Source: Poecilobothrus nobilitatus | Taxonomy: Eukaryota > Arthropoda > Insecta > Diptera > Dolichopodidae | Direction: 5' to 3' | Assembly (NCBI GenBank): GCA_947095535.1 | Contig: OX352774.1 | Coordinates: forward strand, 115,819,996 to 115,883,995 | DNA: 64,000 bases | Shown: one piece after another, positions 36,284-49,744 of the stretch | Numbering within the stretch: the stretch's first letter is position 1 | How the letters are laid out: every line of letters starts with the position of its first letter | Position numbers and translations under genes: made by a program | The notes under the pieces: generated by a model | Database searches by the model: none | What the model saw: only the letters and a program-made list of their open reading frames with translations | Told to the model about the DNA's origin: nothing

Positions 36284-37599
36284 ATAAAAGGATTTGAAAC
36301 AAAACAAAAATTAATATCCTTTTTGTATCTCACTCTAACATATGTAAAAATGTTTAATTTTCTTTTTTTTTATGTTGTTTCAAGATATAATCTTGAAAAT
36401 CAATTTGTTACGTTATGTCGATAATAAACAGTTATAATCTTTATTTTTAAAATTTTTTTCGGCAACTGTTTATTAACGCTTTACCTGCACTCGAAAAATA
36501 TATTTTAATTTGTTAAATGAACCATCCCTTCAAAACTTTAAAAATAAATGTAAAGCTAATGTTTTAAAGTCAAAAATATTTTCTATACATGTTTAATTTT
36601 TACCTAAGCGCTTTATTCTCTCTTTGAGGTAAGTTCGCCCACTATGTGGTGGAATAATAAATGGTCATCTGTTCTTTTTCAATTTTAGATTTTTGATTTA
36701 TTTAAAAAAAAATAAGCTTGGGACTATTATCCAAACTAGCCGTCATTAACCACCCTAGAAGTTCACTTTCATTTGAAAACAAAACTTTTAAATCGGCTAC
36801 ATTTATTTAGCCGATAAAAAATATACTGTCAAAATCTTTTAGTAGGAATTGAATCCATTTTCAAGAATTTTAAAAACAAATCTGCAGAAACTCATGTGAT
36901 AAATTAAGGTTAGCGGTCTGTAATAGTCTATAATAGCTATTCGATTTGTACTACCTTTAATGAGTAGCAACTTTCTATAAAATATTTATCATAAATGTGA
37001 TTTCAATTTATGATAATTTATGACAATTTCAGTCAATCAATGATGCAGCATAAATTCCATTATTAAAATAACGGTAAAATCATTCTACTTATAGATATAA
37101 TTTTATTTTGTGGTTTCATCAAGTTTTTGTTGTATTACATACTTCAGATTTAAATTAGTAATAATGATAAAATAGTGAATTTGGCTTTAGCAGACCACAA
37201 GTAATTAATAATTAGACAAAATATATTTTCATTTACGTAAATTCATTCGGAAAAAACTGTTAATAATAAACAGTTATTATTATTTTATTATGTATTATTT
37301 TATATTGCGGCATTCATACTGTTACAAGAAAAAAAGTTGATATGTAAGTGTGTGTGTGGAAAAATTTTAAATTAAAAAGGGTATAAAAATGCAAAAGCTT
37401 GTGATTATTTGCGAATTGTAAAAGACATACAACATTTTTATGTTAATTACAAATACGAAATGTAAAAATATAAATGATAATTTTTTTTTTAATTACTAAC
37501 TCTTCTGTTGGAAATTTATTGTTGTATAAAAAAAAAATTATTTTTTTAAAATCTTTCTGACAGTTAATTATCAACTATTTTTACTTGAAAAGATGGTCC

Positions 37600-37910
37600 T
37601 TTTTACCGACCGCATACATTAATGTATAAGGTAGGTATTGTTTTCATACTAAAAATTTGTACCCGAGATTTTCGCAAAAATGCACTACTCCGGTGTGGAG
37701 AAGGCTGTAAAAAAATTTTCAGCATGATGTCCGTCTGTGTGTGTGTGTGTGTGAGTGCGTGTGTGGGTGCGTGTGTGCGTGTGTGGGTATGTCTGTGGGC
37801 ACGTGTACAGCTTAAACGACTGAGCGGAATTTTTTGAAATTTCATATTTAAGGTTATAACGTAAATATCTCGGATTGATAAGCTTTTGGAGCAAATCGGA
37901 CAACCGCAAA
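37600..37910 (+). repeat. Family F repeat with (GT)n microsatellite
   Basis: The left end ACCGACCGCATACA through TACCCGAGATTTT (37605-37672) is followed by GATGTCCGTCTG and an imperfect GT tract (about 37734-37805). CGACTGAGCGGAATTTTTTG comes next. The GTCCGTCT start recalls the GTCC tracts of family A. The left end recurs inverted at 54411-54483. Confidence 0.55.
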
Positions 37911-38885
37911 TGGTAGTTTACTAGTGTACTTTTTAAGTTTTTTACGAATATTTCGTAACAGAAAAATTTTATGAGAAAAATTATTAAGAAAAAGTTGTTA
38001 CACAAGTAAAGAGCAACAACTTTGCTATAGAACATTTTTTTATCTGACCAACTTTAAAGGTTTTTTAATTTTTTTTCTAAGTCCAAAAGTTCATATTATA
38101 TACACTCCATATGAATTTATATGAACAATTTATTTTTGTTTTTTTTTTATATTCCTAAAAATTTATATACTTACATAATATGTACTTGTATCTATGCATA
38201 TTATTCTTTTGTTGATGACATAAAATTAAAACGGTAAAATATTTGTTAGCAGATTCAATATTAATCTTATGTTTGTTTTGTTGTTTACAGTTTTTATTAT
38301 TTTTTACTTTTAATATTTTTGAATGAAAAAAAAATCATGTACCTACATTACATAATAATGGAAATGGATGTATGAATGAATGCACATACATACTTATGTA
38401 AATACATATATTTTTACGATTTCATTACTTATTATTGTTATTGAATAAAACAAAATGTTGTTAAATTATTAGAAGTTATTTTGCTTTGATATAAAATTAT
38501 TATTATAAAAAAAATCTATAAATTTTGGCATTGTACTTTTCGGGTTAGGGCGGTCGGTCCTGTGGTGGAGACAGGTGATTTTTTTTTTGCTTTAATGGGA
38601 GTACATCATGCGTTAATTATAAATTATATTTTTTTTTTGTTTTGGAAAGAAAGATTTTTAATAATAAAAGGTATATTTTTAATAGAATTCAACAAAATAT
38701 TATCCTTGTTATGTCAATCATCACATTAATAAATTTACAAAGAATAAATTTCATTATGAATTTTTTTTTGGAAATGATGAAGAAACTCCTTGCAGCTCTA
38801 CTCTATATGGTTAAAAAAATTTAAGTTTTCACATTATGACTGGTAGAACATACTTATATCTCTAGTAGAAATAATGAAATTTTAA

Positions 38886-39420
38886 AATTTCTATCCGACC
38901 GTCCATCTGTTTACAAAAGTTCTACACGGTTTAAAATAGAACAATGAAATTGTCGCATCCATTGCGGTTCTACAGTCCTTCAAAGTTGGAAAATGCCTTT
39001 TCTTCAATTTAGAAAGATCAAAATTATAGGACAATTTTTAAACTTTATAAATGAATATAACATTTTTAAATTTCGTATTTAAATTAACCGATATGTGAAA
39101 ATGAAATGTTTGGACAATTTTGCTTCCTTTATATATCCGCAAGAACCTTGAAATGTTGAGGAAAGAAAGATATCTTATAACTAATATAAGTTATCGCGAA
39201 CAGGAATTTCTTTATACTACGCCCTGTTTAAGAACGATTAGAAGTCAAAAAATTAAAAATATGCAATTTTTAGACACTTATAACTCTAACAATGTGTCTC
39301 TAAGAAATGTTTTAAAGTAAAATATAAAAATTAAAGCTCCAACATTATATTTTTATATGGGCTAGCGGTATTTTTTCATTATATAGGTTTTCATTCATTA
39401 AAATTGAAGAAACTGTCCTT
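38886..39420 (-). mobile_element. Family B/A body, minus strand, diverged
   Basis: It runs from a GGTCGGATA microsatellite remnant at its right-hand (3') end through modules with ACGCCCTGTTTAAGAACG and AAATTAAAGCTCCAACATTA, the latter shared with family A near 930-950. It is decayed and its limits are approximate. Confidence 0.5.
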
Positions 39421-40627
39421 TGATTTTACACAATTATTTTCGTAAGAGAATTTACAAATTATGGTGCAAGTCAAAATATTTTAAACTGTTTTTATTTTCT
39501 GTTGCAAAATATGTAGTTTTAAAATCCTTTGGCTTTACATTACACCTTTTTTTTAGTTTTTTCTTATCTTCGGTCCAACAATTTACAAATGAATTTAAAT
39601 GCTATGTTCATTTTACTGTAACTTACTGTGTTCAGTTTTAACAGTCCTGTAACAGTTAAGGCTTGTTAATATGATTATTTAGGATTACTATGGAACAATC
39701 TAAAATAATTTTAGGGGGGTTGAAACGATTTTCTGAATTAAATTCTTACAAAAATTTTCAAGGTAAAAGAAAAATAAGTTTGCTATAATACAATACAGTT
39801 TATAAAATATCAATAAAATTAAAACATAAAAATTTTTTTTTTTGTTAGGAATCTCAGCAAATTTAATAATTTTCCTTGAAATCGTAATAAACACGTTTTT
39901 ATTGAATCAGCAAATTTATTTTTAACTATTGTTCTATTCATGATTATCTTGAATCAATTTACTGTCTAGAGAATAGAAACTTAATTAATTTTTTTTTTTT
40001 TTTGTTTACCTTTCAGATTTTCTTATTTTCAAAATAAAAGTCAAGATTTTTTTAATCATTAATCCTTACACGATAATTGGATATTAGCATTTTGCCTGTC
40101 ATTTAAAAAATCAGTTAAAAATCAAATTGGCAAAATTTTTATCCAACGTCTAACATCCGTTTTGGTGGACAAAATGAGAAAATGGTTTAATTAACACTTA
40201 AATTTGATCAGAAAAATAATTTTGAAATAATATAGATTAAAATTTTTTTTTCTAGATTTCTCAAGCCGAAATAGTACTTTAGTTGTGGAAACAAAAAAAA
40301 AAAAAATGTTATCATTCAATTGAAATTGCAAAAAGGTTTTTTTTTTAAATATAATTACATACTATCAAATAAAAAAAATCCTCATCAACGCATTCTCCAG
40401 ATTAAAGACCCCGACGAATGAAGTATATAAGTGATTAAAGAATACAAAAAAAAAAATATCAAAGAAAAAAAGCCTGAATAAAATTAAAAATTAGTACTTT
40501 GGACGTTATTTAAATAGAAAAATTTTATATTTTTCCTCTATTATGAAATTTTTAGCAATAAATACATCTTTTTTACTCCTAAAAATATGCAATACATAAT
40601 GAAAAAGTAATTTATTAAATATAAAGT

Positions 40628-40861
40628 AACCTGGGACCTTGTGGTTTAATGGTCAAGCACGTGGCGTATTAACCGAGGGAGTGCGGGTTCAAATCCTGCA
40701 CAGGTACCAACTTTTATTAATTGAAAACAAATCCCCCTTGCTACCAAATATAGTGTAAATATATAATGTTTTGTTATAATATAATATTAGTGTATAATTT
40801 AATAATAGTATTCGACCTATAATAGACTTAGTAGCCGATTAAATAAATAAATAAATAAATA
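40628..40861 (+). mobile_element. tRNA-derived SINE, copy 1
   Basis: The head (about 40632-40709) is tRNA-like: GGGACCT pairs with AGGTACC with one mismatch, an A-box-like TGGTTTAATGG, and a B box GGTTCAAATCC in a good T stem (GCGGG/CCTGC). The anticodon stem does not pair, so it is not a working tRNA. The body contains ATTCGACC and the tail is (AAAT)n at 40840-40861. Confidence 0.65.
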
Positions 40862-41695
40862 GTCTAATACAAACAAAGTAATTAAACTTATATGGGTTCC
40901 ACAACACTGTGGTATTAGTGACAATGAGCTAGCGGATACGGAGACGAAACTTGCTATAAAAACACTGGCATTTATCTTTACGCATACGCCATGTAGCTCT
41001 AAAACCAAGGAAGCAACAAAAGTTATTCGAAATATTAGACAAACAAAGTCGAATTCATCGAATGGTTTTCTAAAGAGTCATTGATCCGATGCGAACGGTC
41101 CTCCTGTCTATACTATAAGTAATAGAAACTTAGATAGGAAAGTACTAGAATTAGATTAGGCCACATAATAAGTACTAAACATTATTTATTTGAAAAAACT
41201 CAGCCACCACCTTGCATTTGTTGTCATAATGTAATGACAATAAAACATATATTTCTAGAATGTTTAGTAGCTAGAAGGGTGTTTGAAAAATACTCGACCA
41301 CCGCCAATGAAGCACTTAAACCTAAAAAAGAAATTCTGGCTATAATAGGAGAAATTTGAAAATTGTTCGCAATATGGGAAACCATTTAGTTAAAAAAAAC
41401 TATTTAGTTAATTATAATAAAAAAGAGGAAAAGGTAAGAAGAAAGAACAATGAAATCAATTATTAAAATAAAAATAAAAGTTAAAATAAAATTAACAAAA
41501 ATAAAATTAAAATATAGGATAAGTTGAATATAAAAATAATGTCAATTATATTTTAAATAATATAATGTAATGTATTAAGAAACTTAACAAAAATCAATTG
41601 TCAGCCCTTAATAGCCCCAGCATCCGAGGGCTGAATCAATATTGAGTACTTCCTGTGTGTTTCCGTAGTATTAGAATAACTAAATAATAAATAAT
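40862..41695 (+). mobile_element. RNase H-bearing LINE fragment (I/R1/LOA-like)
   Basis: It begins with the end of an RNase H domain (IWVPQHCGISDNELADTETK, near 40889), then a worn linker, then a zinc-finger-like CICCHNVMTIKHIFLEC (near 41213) with C-x2-C-x7-H-x4-C spacing, as at the C-terminus of I/R1/LOA-type LINEs. Stops lie between the two. The 3' UTR has a hairpin CAGCCCT/AGGGCTG (41602-41633). It is a different lineage from the other LINE copies here. Confidence 0.65.
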
Positions 41696-41702
41696 TTGAG
41701 AA

Positions 41703-41966
41703 AGGGCTTCGGTGGTCTAGGGGTTAAACACGTGGCTTATTAACAGAAGGAGTGCGTGTTCAAATCCTGTACACGTAACAAATTTTATTATTTGAAAACG
41801 GGGGATTTGTTTTTACTACCAATTATAATGTAAATATATAATATAAACAAAATAAAAAATATTAATGTATAAATTAATAATAGTATTCGACCGTAATTGC
41901 TTTAGTTCCTTTGTAATATTGCAATAACCTATATGATTTGTAATATTAATATAAATAAATAAATAA
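41703..41966 (+). mobile_element. tRNA-derived SINE, copy 2
   Basis: The same family as copy 1: head GGCTTCGGTGGTCTAGGGG, B box TGTTCAAATCC near 41758, shared body words (ATTGAAAAC-type stretch, AATGTAAATATATAAT, TAATAGTATTCGACC) and an (AAAT)n tail at about 41943-41966. It lies in the same orientation, right after the RNase H LINE fragment. Confidence 0.65.
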
Positions 41967-42105
41967 ATAATTGCTACCTCTTGTGACTTATATTATTTAA
42001 ATATATTAATTAATGTGACCTTGTCTTTTATAGTGATCGTTTTAATAATAATTTATTGGCCTTTGTGATAAATATTCTATCAATCAATAAATAGCTAAAT
42101 GTTTG

Positions 42106-42146
42106 TTAATTATGTCACTAACTATTTGTTCTGGTGACATAATTAA
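42106..42146. repeat. Perfect 13-bp inverted repeat
   Basis: TTAATTATGTCAC (42106-42118) and GTGACATAATTAA (42134-42146) form a perfect stem with a 15-base loop. It stands alone in AT-rich DNA 140 bp right of SINE copy 2. It could be the remnant of a small MITE or a chance structure. Confidence 0.5.
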
Positions 42147-44024
42147 AGTTTCGACTGTAGCATGATCCTTCATATACTAATGATCTTTATTAGTCGGGCC
42201 TTTGTTTTTTAAACAATATCGACCATTCCCCTTATATGTTTTTCATACGCTATATGTCATATCAACGAATAGAAACAGTTAACTCTTATTTTAGAACAGA
42301 CGATCAATCATTCATAAATTAATTGAAAATTCCTACATTTTTTTTTTTGTAAAATGTACCGACCTTAAACGAATGAAATTCCCATTAAGTGTGAAGTGTT
42401 TTTCTTATGTGTTTCTTTTTTTTTATCTGGGTTTCTTTTGTTTTTTGACTTGATTATATTTTTTATGATACTTTCTATTACATTTTTCTTCATCTTGTAA
42501 AATGTATAACAAAAAAAGAAAAAACTAAAATTGTTTAATATATATTTATATACCAACTCGTATTATTATACATAATATATATTTATATGTATACCTATAA
42601 ATATATTTTTTTTTTTGATTTTTTTATCTTTTTTATTTAAGCATTATCTTTAATTTATCCTGAAAACGATTTTCAACACCTAATTAACTCTCTTCTTTCA
42701 TCTTTTTATGAATATTTCTTTTTATTGTTTTTTCTTTGTATTTCTTTTGTTTTTCTTTTCTCAATGAGTTTTATTGATATTGTATTCTTATAATGAAAAG
42801 TTGGTATGGGTTTGAAATTTGAACAGTTTTTGCAGATTGTAACGGACTTTTTTTTGTAATGGTCTTAATTTACAGGTTGTGGTAGTTTACTAGGATTAAC
42901 AGATCCGGTGATTAGATCATTAGGTCAGGTGAATGTGTTATTGTTCTTCTTTTTTGTTTCGAAATTTTTGTTATTGGAATTCAGATGAATGGGGTAAACA
43001 ATAATAATATAGGATAAACAATAATTGAGAACTTTAATAGAATTTTAAGCTTCATAAAATATCTGCTAAAGTTTTATTACCCTAATAAACATATTTTTGT
43101 GAGCCTTTCCACATTTTTTTTTTTTATTATTTTAACGTTATTATTTATTTTAATTGACAAGAATATTATTTTTTTCACGTATACATTTTCGCAAAAAACT
43201 GTGCCAATATCCCATAGTTGTCCTATAAAACTTCGAAAAAAACATTAATTTCATATTTTCTGTTATGTTTTTTTTTCTCTTAAACAGTGTATTATAATAG
43301 TCACTCTCTTTCCATCTTTTACTTCTATCTGTTCATTTACAGTTCACTTTATTTTCTATTTTAATTTTTTTTTTCTATCCAATGTTTTTTTTTTTTTCTT
43401 ATTATTATTATATTTTTAATTTTTCTGTTCTTCCATGATTTTTGTTTTTTTTTCTCAATTCTTTTCTGTTTTTTTTTTTTTGTTTTTATTTATATTTTTC
43501 CTTTTATGGCACTTTAATTTGCTTTTCTGTAAATCACATAAAAGCAGGATACAACAAAAGGAAAATTTTTTTAAAAACAAAGAAATAAAAGTAATTGAAG
43601 GAGAAAAAAAATATAATAATAATTTTTTTTCTCTTTCTTTCACTTTTTGTATTATAATAAAAGTTCCAGACGAACTTGAAAATACAAAATAAAAAGAATA
43701 AAAACATTTTTAGAACAAAAGAAAAGCAATCAGTTCTTCTTGTAAAAAAGAAGAAACAGCAAAAAATCTAGATCACAAAAAAAAAAAAAAAAAGAAAGAG
43801 AAAGAGAAAGTAAATTTTTATGATTATGTAAAGCAATGTATGAGTGAATAATTTTAGTAACAAAGAAAAAAACTAATTTTAACACCAGATTTAGATTGTA
43901 GTCTTGCCTTTCTGCTGTGTGCTTGGCTTTAAAAAAAATGTTCATTCTTGGATTTTTAATGTAAAAAATACACATACACAAATATTTCCATATGTACATA
44001 ATGAAAATATGAAATCCAGAAAGA

Positions 44025-44845
44025 ACAAGGTAGAATGTAAACCAACGGTTTTGAAAAACGCACATTTCCAAACTCAATACAAACTGTTTAGAATTTTGAC
44101 TTGCACAAAAATTTGAAAATTTCATGTAATAAGAAAAATGTGAAAATAGGACATTTTTGAAATTTTGAGGGGCCGTAAGTCCGGAATCCTATATAACTAA
44201 GAAAAGCCATTAACACGCGTAAAAATATATTATTGAACCTTTAATTTTCATGCCTCGCCGAAGAAAAATTTTTACAGGTGCCTAAGTTACAGGTGTCTAA
44301 AAATAGCAAATTTTCAATTTTTGAGGCGTAATGACTCTTAAAGAGGGGGTGCTACCAAAAAATTTTCTGAGGAAACTTATACTAATTCTAAAAGTTTTTT
44401 CTTGTCTCAAAATTTCAAGCTTCTATCTAAAAGCGTGCCGGAGTTATGAAAGTAGAAAAATCATGCAAAATTTGGTTTTCACATAACGGTAAATTTAAAT
44501 ACTAAATTTAAAAAAATTGTATAATTTTGATATTAATTTACAAAGATAAAAGAAATACTTGTCGAATGACGCTTTCAGATTGAAAAAATCTTAAGTAGAA
44601 CATAAGATATATGCATTTAAAAATAGGACTTTTTCAAAGTTTGAGGAGCTGTAGCTCCGTAATGGGAGGGGCTACATGAAAAAGTTGTTCCACAAAATTA
44701 TTTTTTTTATGAGACCTACCCATGGTTAAAATTTTTTTTCTCTATATTTAACGGTGTAGAAGTTTTGTAAACAGACGGACGGACGGACAGAGTGAAACTA
44801 ATAAGCACATTTTTTAAAATTTTTTTTTGGAAATGTGCTAAAAAT
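44025..44845 (+). mobile_element. Family B element, copy 3 (cleanest copy)
   Basis: It starts ACAAGGTAGAATGTAAACC, has a single internal module, then GGCTACATGAAAAAGTTGTT, a short GGAC tract near 44775-44787, and ends in the perfect-arm hairpin AGCACATTT ... AAATGTGCT followed by AAAA. It lies right of the Rim zinc-finger exon. It makes the best reference for the family. Confidence 0.75.
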
Positions 44846-44999
44846 CAAGTCAACTAGAAAATTGTTATGATAAAGTTTTTGTTAATTTTTTTTTGTTTTT
44901 TTATTTTTTTGAGGAAAGGCAGCGCAACGAGTTTCAATATCCAGCTGATTTAAAAAAAAAAACTAATCTGAAGTTTTGAAACGAATATTTTTTTTTTGC

Positions 45000-47900
45000 T
45001 AGGGGGGAAAATATTTATGAGGTATCTAGTATAATAATTTGTTCTTTAAAAAGAAACTTTTAAAGAACCAATATATTATTTTAGTGAAAAAATATTGAGT
45101 GAGGAAGAGAGATGTAAATAAAATTTCTCACGTTATTTATGATTTATGATTTATAAGAAAGAAAAAGTTAATTTGTTTTTTTTTTTTTCTTTTAATAAAA
45201 GGAAATGCATTTTAAAGTGATGGTTATGTTCTAACAAGGATAATAAAATATAAAAACAAAAGAAAAAATAAAAACAATGACAACAACTTTTGCAATGAAT
45301 TTAAAGAATAGTTTTGGTAAAATTAGAGGTTTTGATTAATATTTTATTTCAATATGGATGTCAGAAGATCGAAATATGATTTGTTCTATAAACCAAAAGA
45401 AAAAAAATTTAATTCTAAAGGTATCATCTTATTTTAAGAAGTAATTTTTTTTAGTAGTTAAAAAAGAAGAATGATATGTTTTAAGAAGAAAGGCAATTTT
45501 AATTCATACACATAATTTTTTTTTGTAATTCATTGAGTTGAGGGTGGATTATTTTATTTAATGGTCATAGACTATAATATTTATACTGATTTCTTTACAA
45601 TGTTTATATTTTCGCCATTCCGCATCTGAAAAATTACTTTTTAATATAAATTAAGTCAATCTTACTAATCATGTATATGATTAAACTAATTAAGAAAATA
45701 CATATCTACTGAATTATATTACATAAATTGAGCATATCTTATTTCTGTTAGGTTGAGTTATGCTACAAAGATCTCGATATGGGTTTTCTTCTCCTTCCAA
45801 TACCCTACTCAGAACGTAGTCACATTATTATTTGCTGTTGTCATATATTTCTATTTTGTGCCAGATAAGGATATTCTGCCAATGTTTTTCCTGTTAACAA
45901 TTATAGTTGATCTGATTAACCTGTTGTCTTCTAGTTGTCTTTTTCCGTTCACTCTTATTTCCACTGTTACCTTTATCTGATCGTGTGGAAATGTGGCCAA
46001 AAATATTTGAAATTGGATAGCTCTTTTTTCTTCAGAAATTTGCATTTTACGTTTTCTTTTGAGATGGAAATATTTGTGCGCTGCTCTGTTTATGATACTC
46101 TCAGGATTGTTCGATACTCACATAGTTCAAAACTTCCGCTTGATTTGTATAAAAGCACAAAAACTATAAAATCCTTTTCTTTTTACGGAAAACGCCTCCT
46201 TTTCGTTTAATTAAGATAATTATATTTATCTAAACGTAAGTAAGAAGATCTTTTGTTTTTTTCTAAATATAAGTGTCTCTTAAAGTTCACTATTAGTAGA
46301 TTTACATATTTTAAAAGTTATTTTACTACAGTTTAATTAAAATTTTTACATATATCTAAGCTTAGGTGCAAGGTTTTTCTTAAAAATATAAAATAATTTA
46401 TGGAAATTTTCATATCCAATATTATGATCCTTTATATATTTTTGTTAAATAAAATTTAAAATAAAATGTTTTTTTTGTTATTAAAAATATTTTATTTATA
46501 AATTTAAAATATTTTTTATTTACAATTAAATAATGAAATATGTCAAATATCAAAAATCACAAAGAAAATTCCATTTTAAGGTATTCATATAAAAACTATA
46601 CTAAATTACTATACTTATATACTATCGGAAATTATTAATATTTCAATAATGCAACTGAAGGGTTTAAAAGTAATAATTTCAAAACGCCTACGTTGGATTG
46701 TTGTCATATTAAAAATTGTATTTATTCTCTATTTATTTGATTTATTTTGAAAATTAAATTTAGTTATATTTGATTTATATAATGCTATTAATATATTGAA
46801 TTAATTTAAATTGAATATTATCAAAGCAATTTATTATGCATTATTTTTCTGATATTACCTACTGTTTGTGTTTCATACCTTAAGGCGTGACATGTAAAAA
46901 TAAATTGCATAATTTGAGGCAAAAATATATTACAAGTAAAAGAAAAGGAAAAAGTTCCATGTTATAATACTTTTGCACTTTTGCTTCAATATTAATACAT
47001 TCTTGTGTGTTAAACTAAGTCTTTACATTGTAGTTGATAACAGTAATTGAGTGCAATTATATACAGTTCTAAAGGAAATAGGAAATTCTTGTGCATCCAT
47101 TACTTTAATATAATACACAATACAAGCGATACTCAATAAAAATGACCAAGCTAGTATCAACTTAGTGTTAAGCCAGTGGTAAGATAATGTTTTAGGTGAA
47201 TCATTTTTATATATAAGTAAAAAATTGACGTTGAAGGATAGAAAAAACTACTAGAACAGTTAAAGCTGATGCAAAAACTTAGAGTTTCTCAAAAAAAAAA
47301 AATTCAGGTTCTTCATATAATTTCTGTGCTCTAACGCATTACTGTAAATTTTTTTATTCATCCATCATTGGAATTTATAAAATATTTATATTTTGGAGAT
47401 ATCTGGAAACAAAAATATTAAAATTTATTTTATTGAATTTTAATATTTATTTTTAGCTTCAACTAAAATACAAACCAATGATGCATTCTTGTAAAACAAA
47501 AAAAAAAATACTTTTTATATTTTTATTTGCAGTTCTTTCTTTGTGTACAGAAGTCAATATAACGACTCCAGATATATAAAAACTTTGATAAAAAGTAGAT
47601 TTTAATCCCATTGCATCCATTTGTTTGATAATAGGGAATATTTACAGTATAGAAATATTTAGAGTTCAATACTACCATACTGTGTAGCATGCCTCTTTGT
47701 AAAATATGTGACTTTCAAAATCGACTAAATTAGAAAAATAATTAACTGGAGTCAAAAAATTATACTGGGAAAGAAAAATTCTTCGATGAAATCGAATAAC
47801 ACTTTATTTTTTTAAATGTGGTTGAAACGTACAATTTATTTAGTATTGCAACTCCATACAGTTTAGTCGTTTCAAAAACTTTTTCTGAAAGAAAATAATT

Positions 47901-48994
47901 TTTAAAAATGTTAAAAGTGCTAATGAGAGAATTGAACATCAAACAAAATAAGTCCGTTTTTAACTTCATGTATGAAACGAATGCCAACGTCATAAGTACT
48001 GTAAGTTAAGCATGTTGTTAATCATTGTTGAAAAATATGAATGAAATGCTTAGATTGCGATATGTGATTGAAGAAGAACTAAATTTTAGTTATGTTAGAC
48101 ATTTGCTTAATACAAGCATCAATTGTTCATTTTGTGAACTGTTGTAATTAACTGTAAAGTCATCATTCAAAAGCGTTAGTAATGTTGAATGTTAGAAATT
48201 TAGTAATTATTACTACTGTTAGTTACTACATAGTAAGGTGAGGGATTGGATGATTTTCTAAGGAGCCTGGAATTTTAAATATCAGTACATTCCTTGTTTA
48301 TTTATTTTTTTTAAATTGAATGCAATTTGATCCGAGCAAACAGACAAGATGCACAAAAAGAAAAAAAAAACTTTTACAGAGGAAAATTTAGTTAAAAGTT
48401 CATTAGCTAAATGAACCATTAATGTGGAGGCAATTTATTTACATGAAAATATTATTTTCATTCCGTTTCAATACTTTCATATCCAGAGAAATTAAATTCC
48501 TTATTATTGAATCATAAATTTCATATTTTATTTATTTTATTAATGATTTACAAACATTTAAAAACTATAGAATTTGTGTTAAATATACCGAAAATAAATA
48601 AAAATATTCGATTTGTGAATAAATTTTATATCTTTCTTTTAATTTTGTTTTTGTTTTAAATATATATATGGAATGTAAATTTCAATCAATATTTTTAATA
48701 TAGTAGATTTCATTTATAGAGTATATTTTTAATTAGAATATATTAAAAAATTTATTATTGAAGTGAAATGTCAACAATAAAAAATCTTTTTTTATTTATT
48801 TTCTATTTCACAATTTATTGCAGAAGGAAAACAACAAAAGTATATTATTCTTAAGTCTTAAGTTATGCAAGTAATCATATAACTTATTCAAGAGCTAATT
48901 TATATAAGAAGAAAGATGTGACTTCGCGAAAAAAAGTCCTTAAGGAAAGGGTCCTCAATAATGAGTCCCTAAAACATATCTTTTATAAAAGATA
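45000..48994. other. AT-rich non-coding stretch right of Rim exons
   Basis: Apart from the unrecognised block at 45740-46215, this is homopolymer-rich AT sequence with no supported gene or repeat. It probably belongs to the upstream Rim intron. Confidence 0.35.
45740..46215. other. Unrecognised stretch, two overlapping open frames
   Basis: Less AT-rich than its surroundings. The plus strand has a hydrophobic 75-codon frame (45753-45980). The minus strand has a 64-codon frame (46045-45851) containing HDQIKVTVEIRVNGKRQLED. Neither matches a family I know, and I cannot tell which strand, if any, was coding. Confidence 0.2.
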
Positions 48995-49740
48995 GCTAAG
49001 GAAACAGCAAAATGTTCAGGCTTCCTGTATAGCTGTAAAACCTTCCGACTTTAGATTTGTTAGCTATCTATAAACCATCCATCATGGCTAGAATTGAATG
49101 CAATGCATACATTTGCACAGGAGCCCCACAAACAGAATTGGGATACCTAGATAAAGTATAAAACAAAGCAATTCGTTAATAAACGATCCCATTGCTACCT
49201 CAACTCTGATTTCATTAGGTCATCGATGTGCCATTTCAGTACTCTCTCTATGTTATATATTTTGCAAACCAGTTCAGAAAAAATAAAAATCTTAACCTCC
49301 TCTCAAAAATATCAATCGACATACAAGGAGGGCTGCACAAGCTAACCCCTATAACTTGAACATCCTCAGATGGTACACCTTTGTACATGAAAATTCGTTT
49401 GTAATGCGTATATTGCAAATGTAGAATAACTTGCCGCCGGAAGTATTTGCTAAAATTGGCAACCATAATGTGTATGATATCGATAAATTCAAGACGAACA
49501 TCAAAATCTTTGTTCTAAAGATAATCCTCCCAATATCCAATAACTTCCACAATTTGCTTTATTTACATTTTTCCAATGTCCAAACCAAATATATCATTGT
49601 ACCATAGGTTCTAATCTAGTGTTTGGCTTAAAATAAAGGTGGCGTTTAGTTGTTTAAAATCCAACATTACCAAAGAGAATTCGCGCTTTGATCTCATTGG
49701 TGTCTTTCGAGATTCCGACCTACTCTCGCAAAAACAAAAC
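48995..49740 (+). mobile_element. LINE 3' relic
   Basis: A worn match to the region around RPKMEYNAHIWAGA (near 49075), then KFVCNAYIANVE-type remains of the YGNSFVVRTS signature near 49388, and a tail ending GACCTACTCTCGC plus an A-rich stretch at 49731-49745. Confidence 0.55.
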
Positions 49741-49744
49741 AAAA

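Noticed and set aside
37603..38035. Open frames on both strands rich in His/Thr or Val/Cys
   Set aside because: They are translations of the GT microsatellite and lack any domain; both strands are open only because of the repeat.
38538..38578. Small GC-rich patch (GGTTAGGGCGGTCGG type)
   Set aside because: Too short, no frame and no repeat partner in the window.
40632..40709. Possible working tRNA gene
   Set aside because: Acceptor and T stems pair, but the anticodon stem does not, and the same head with a shared body recurs at 41703, so it is a SINE.
43435..44125. Overlapping Phe/Lys-rich open frames
   Set aside because: T-rich and A-rich low-complexity sequence, and the right part overlaps a family B element.
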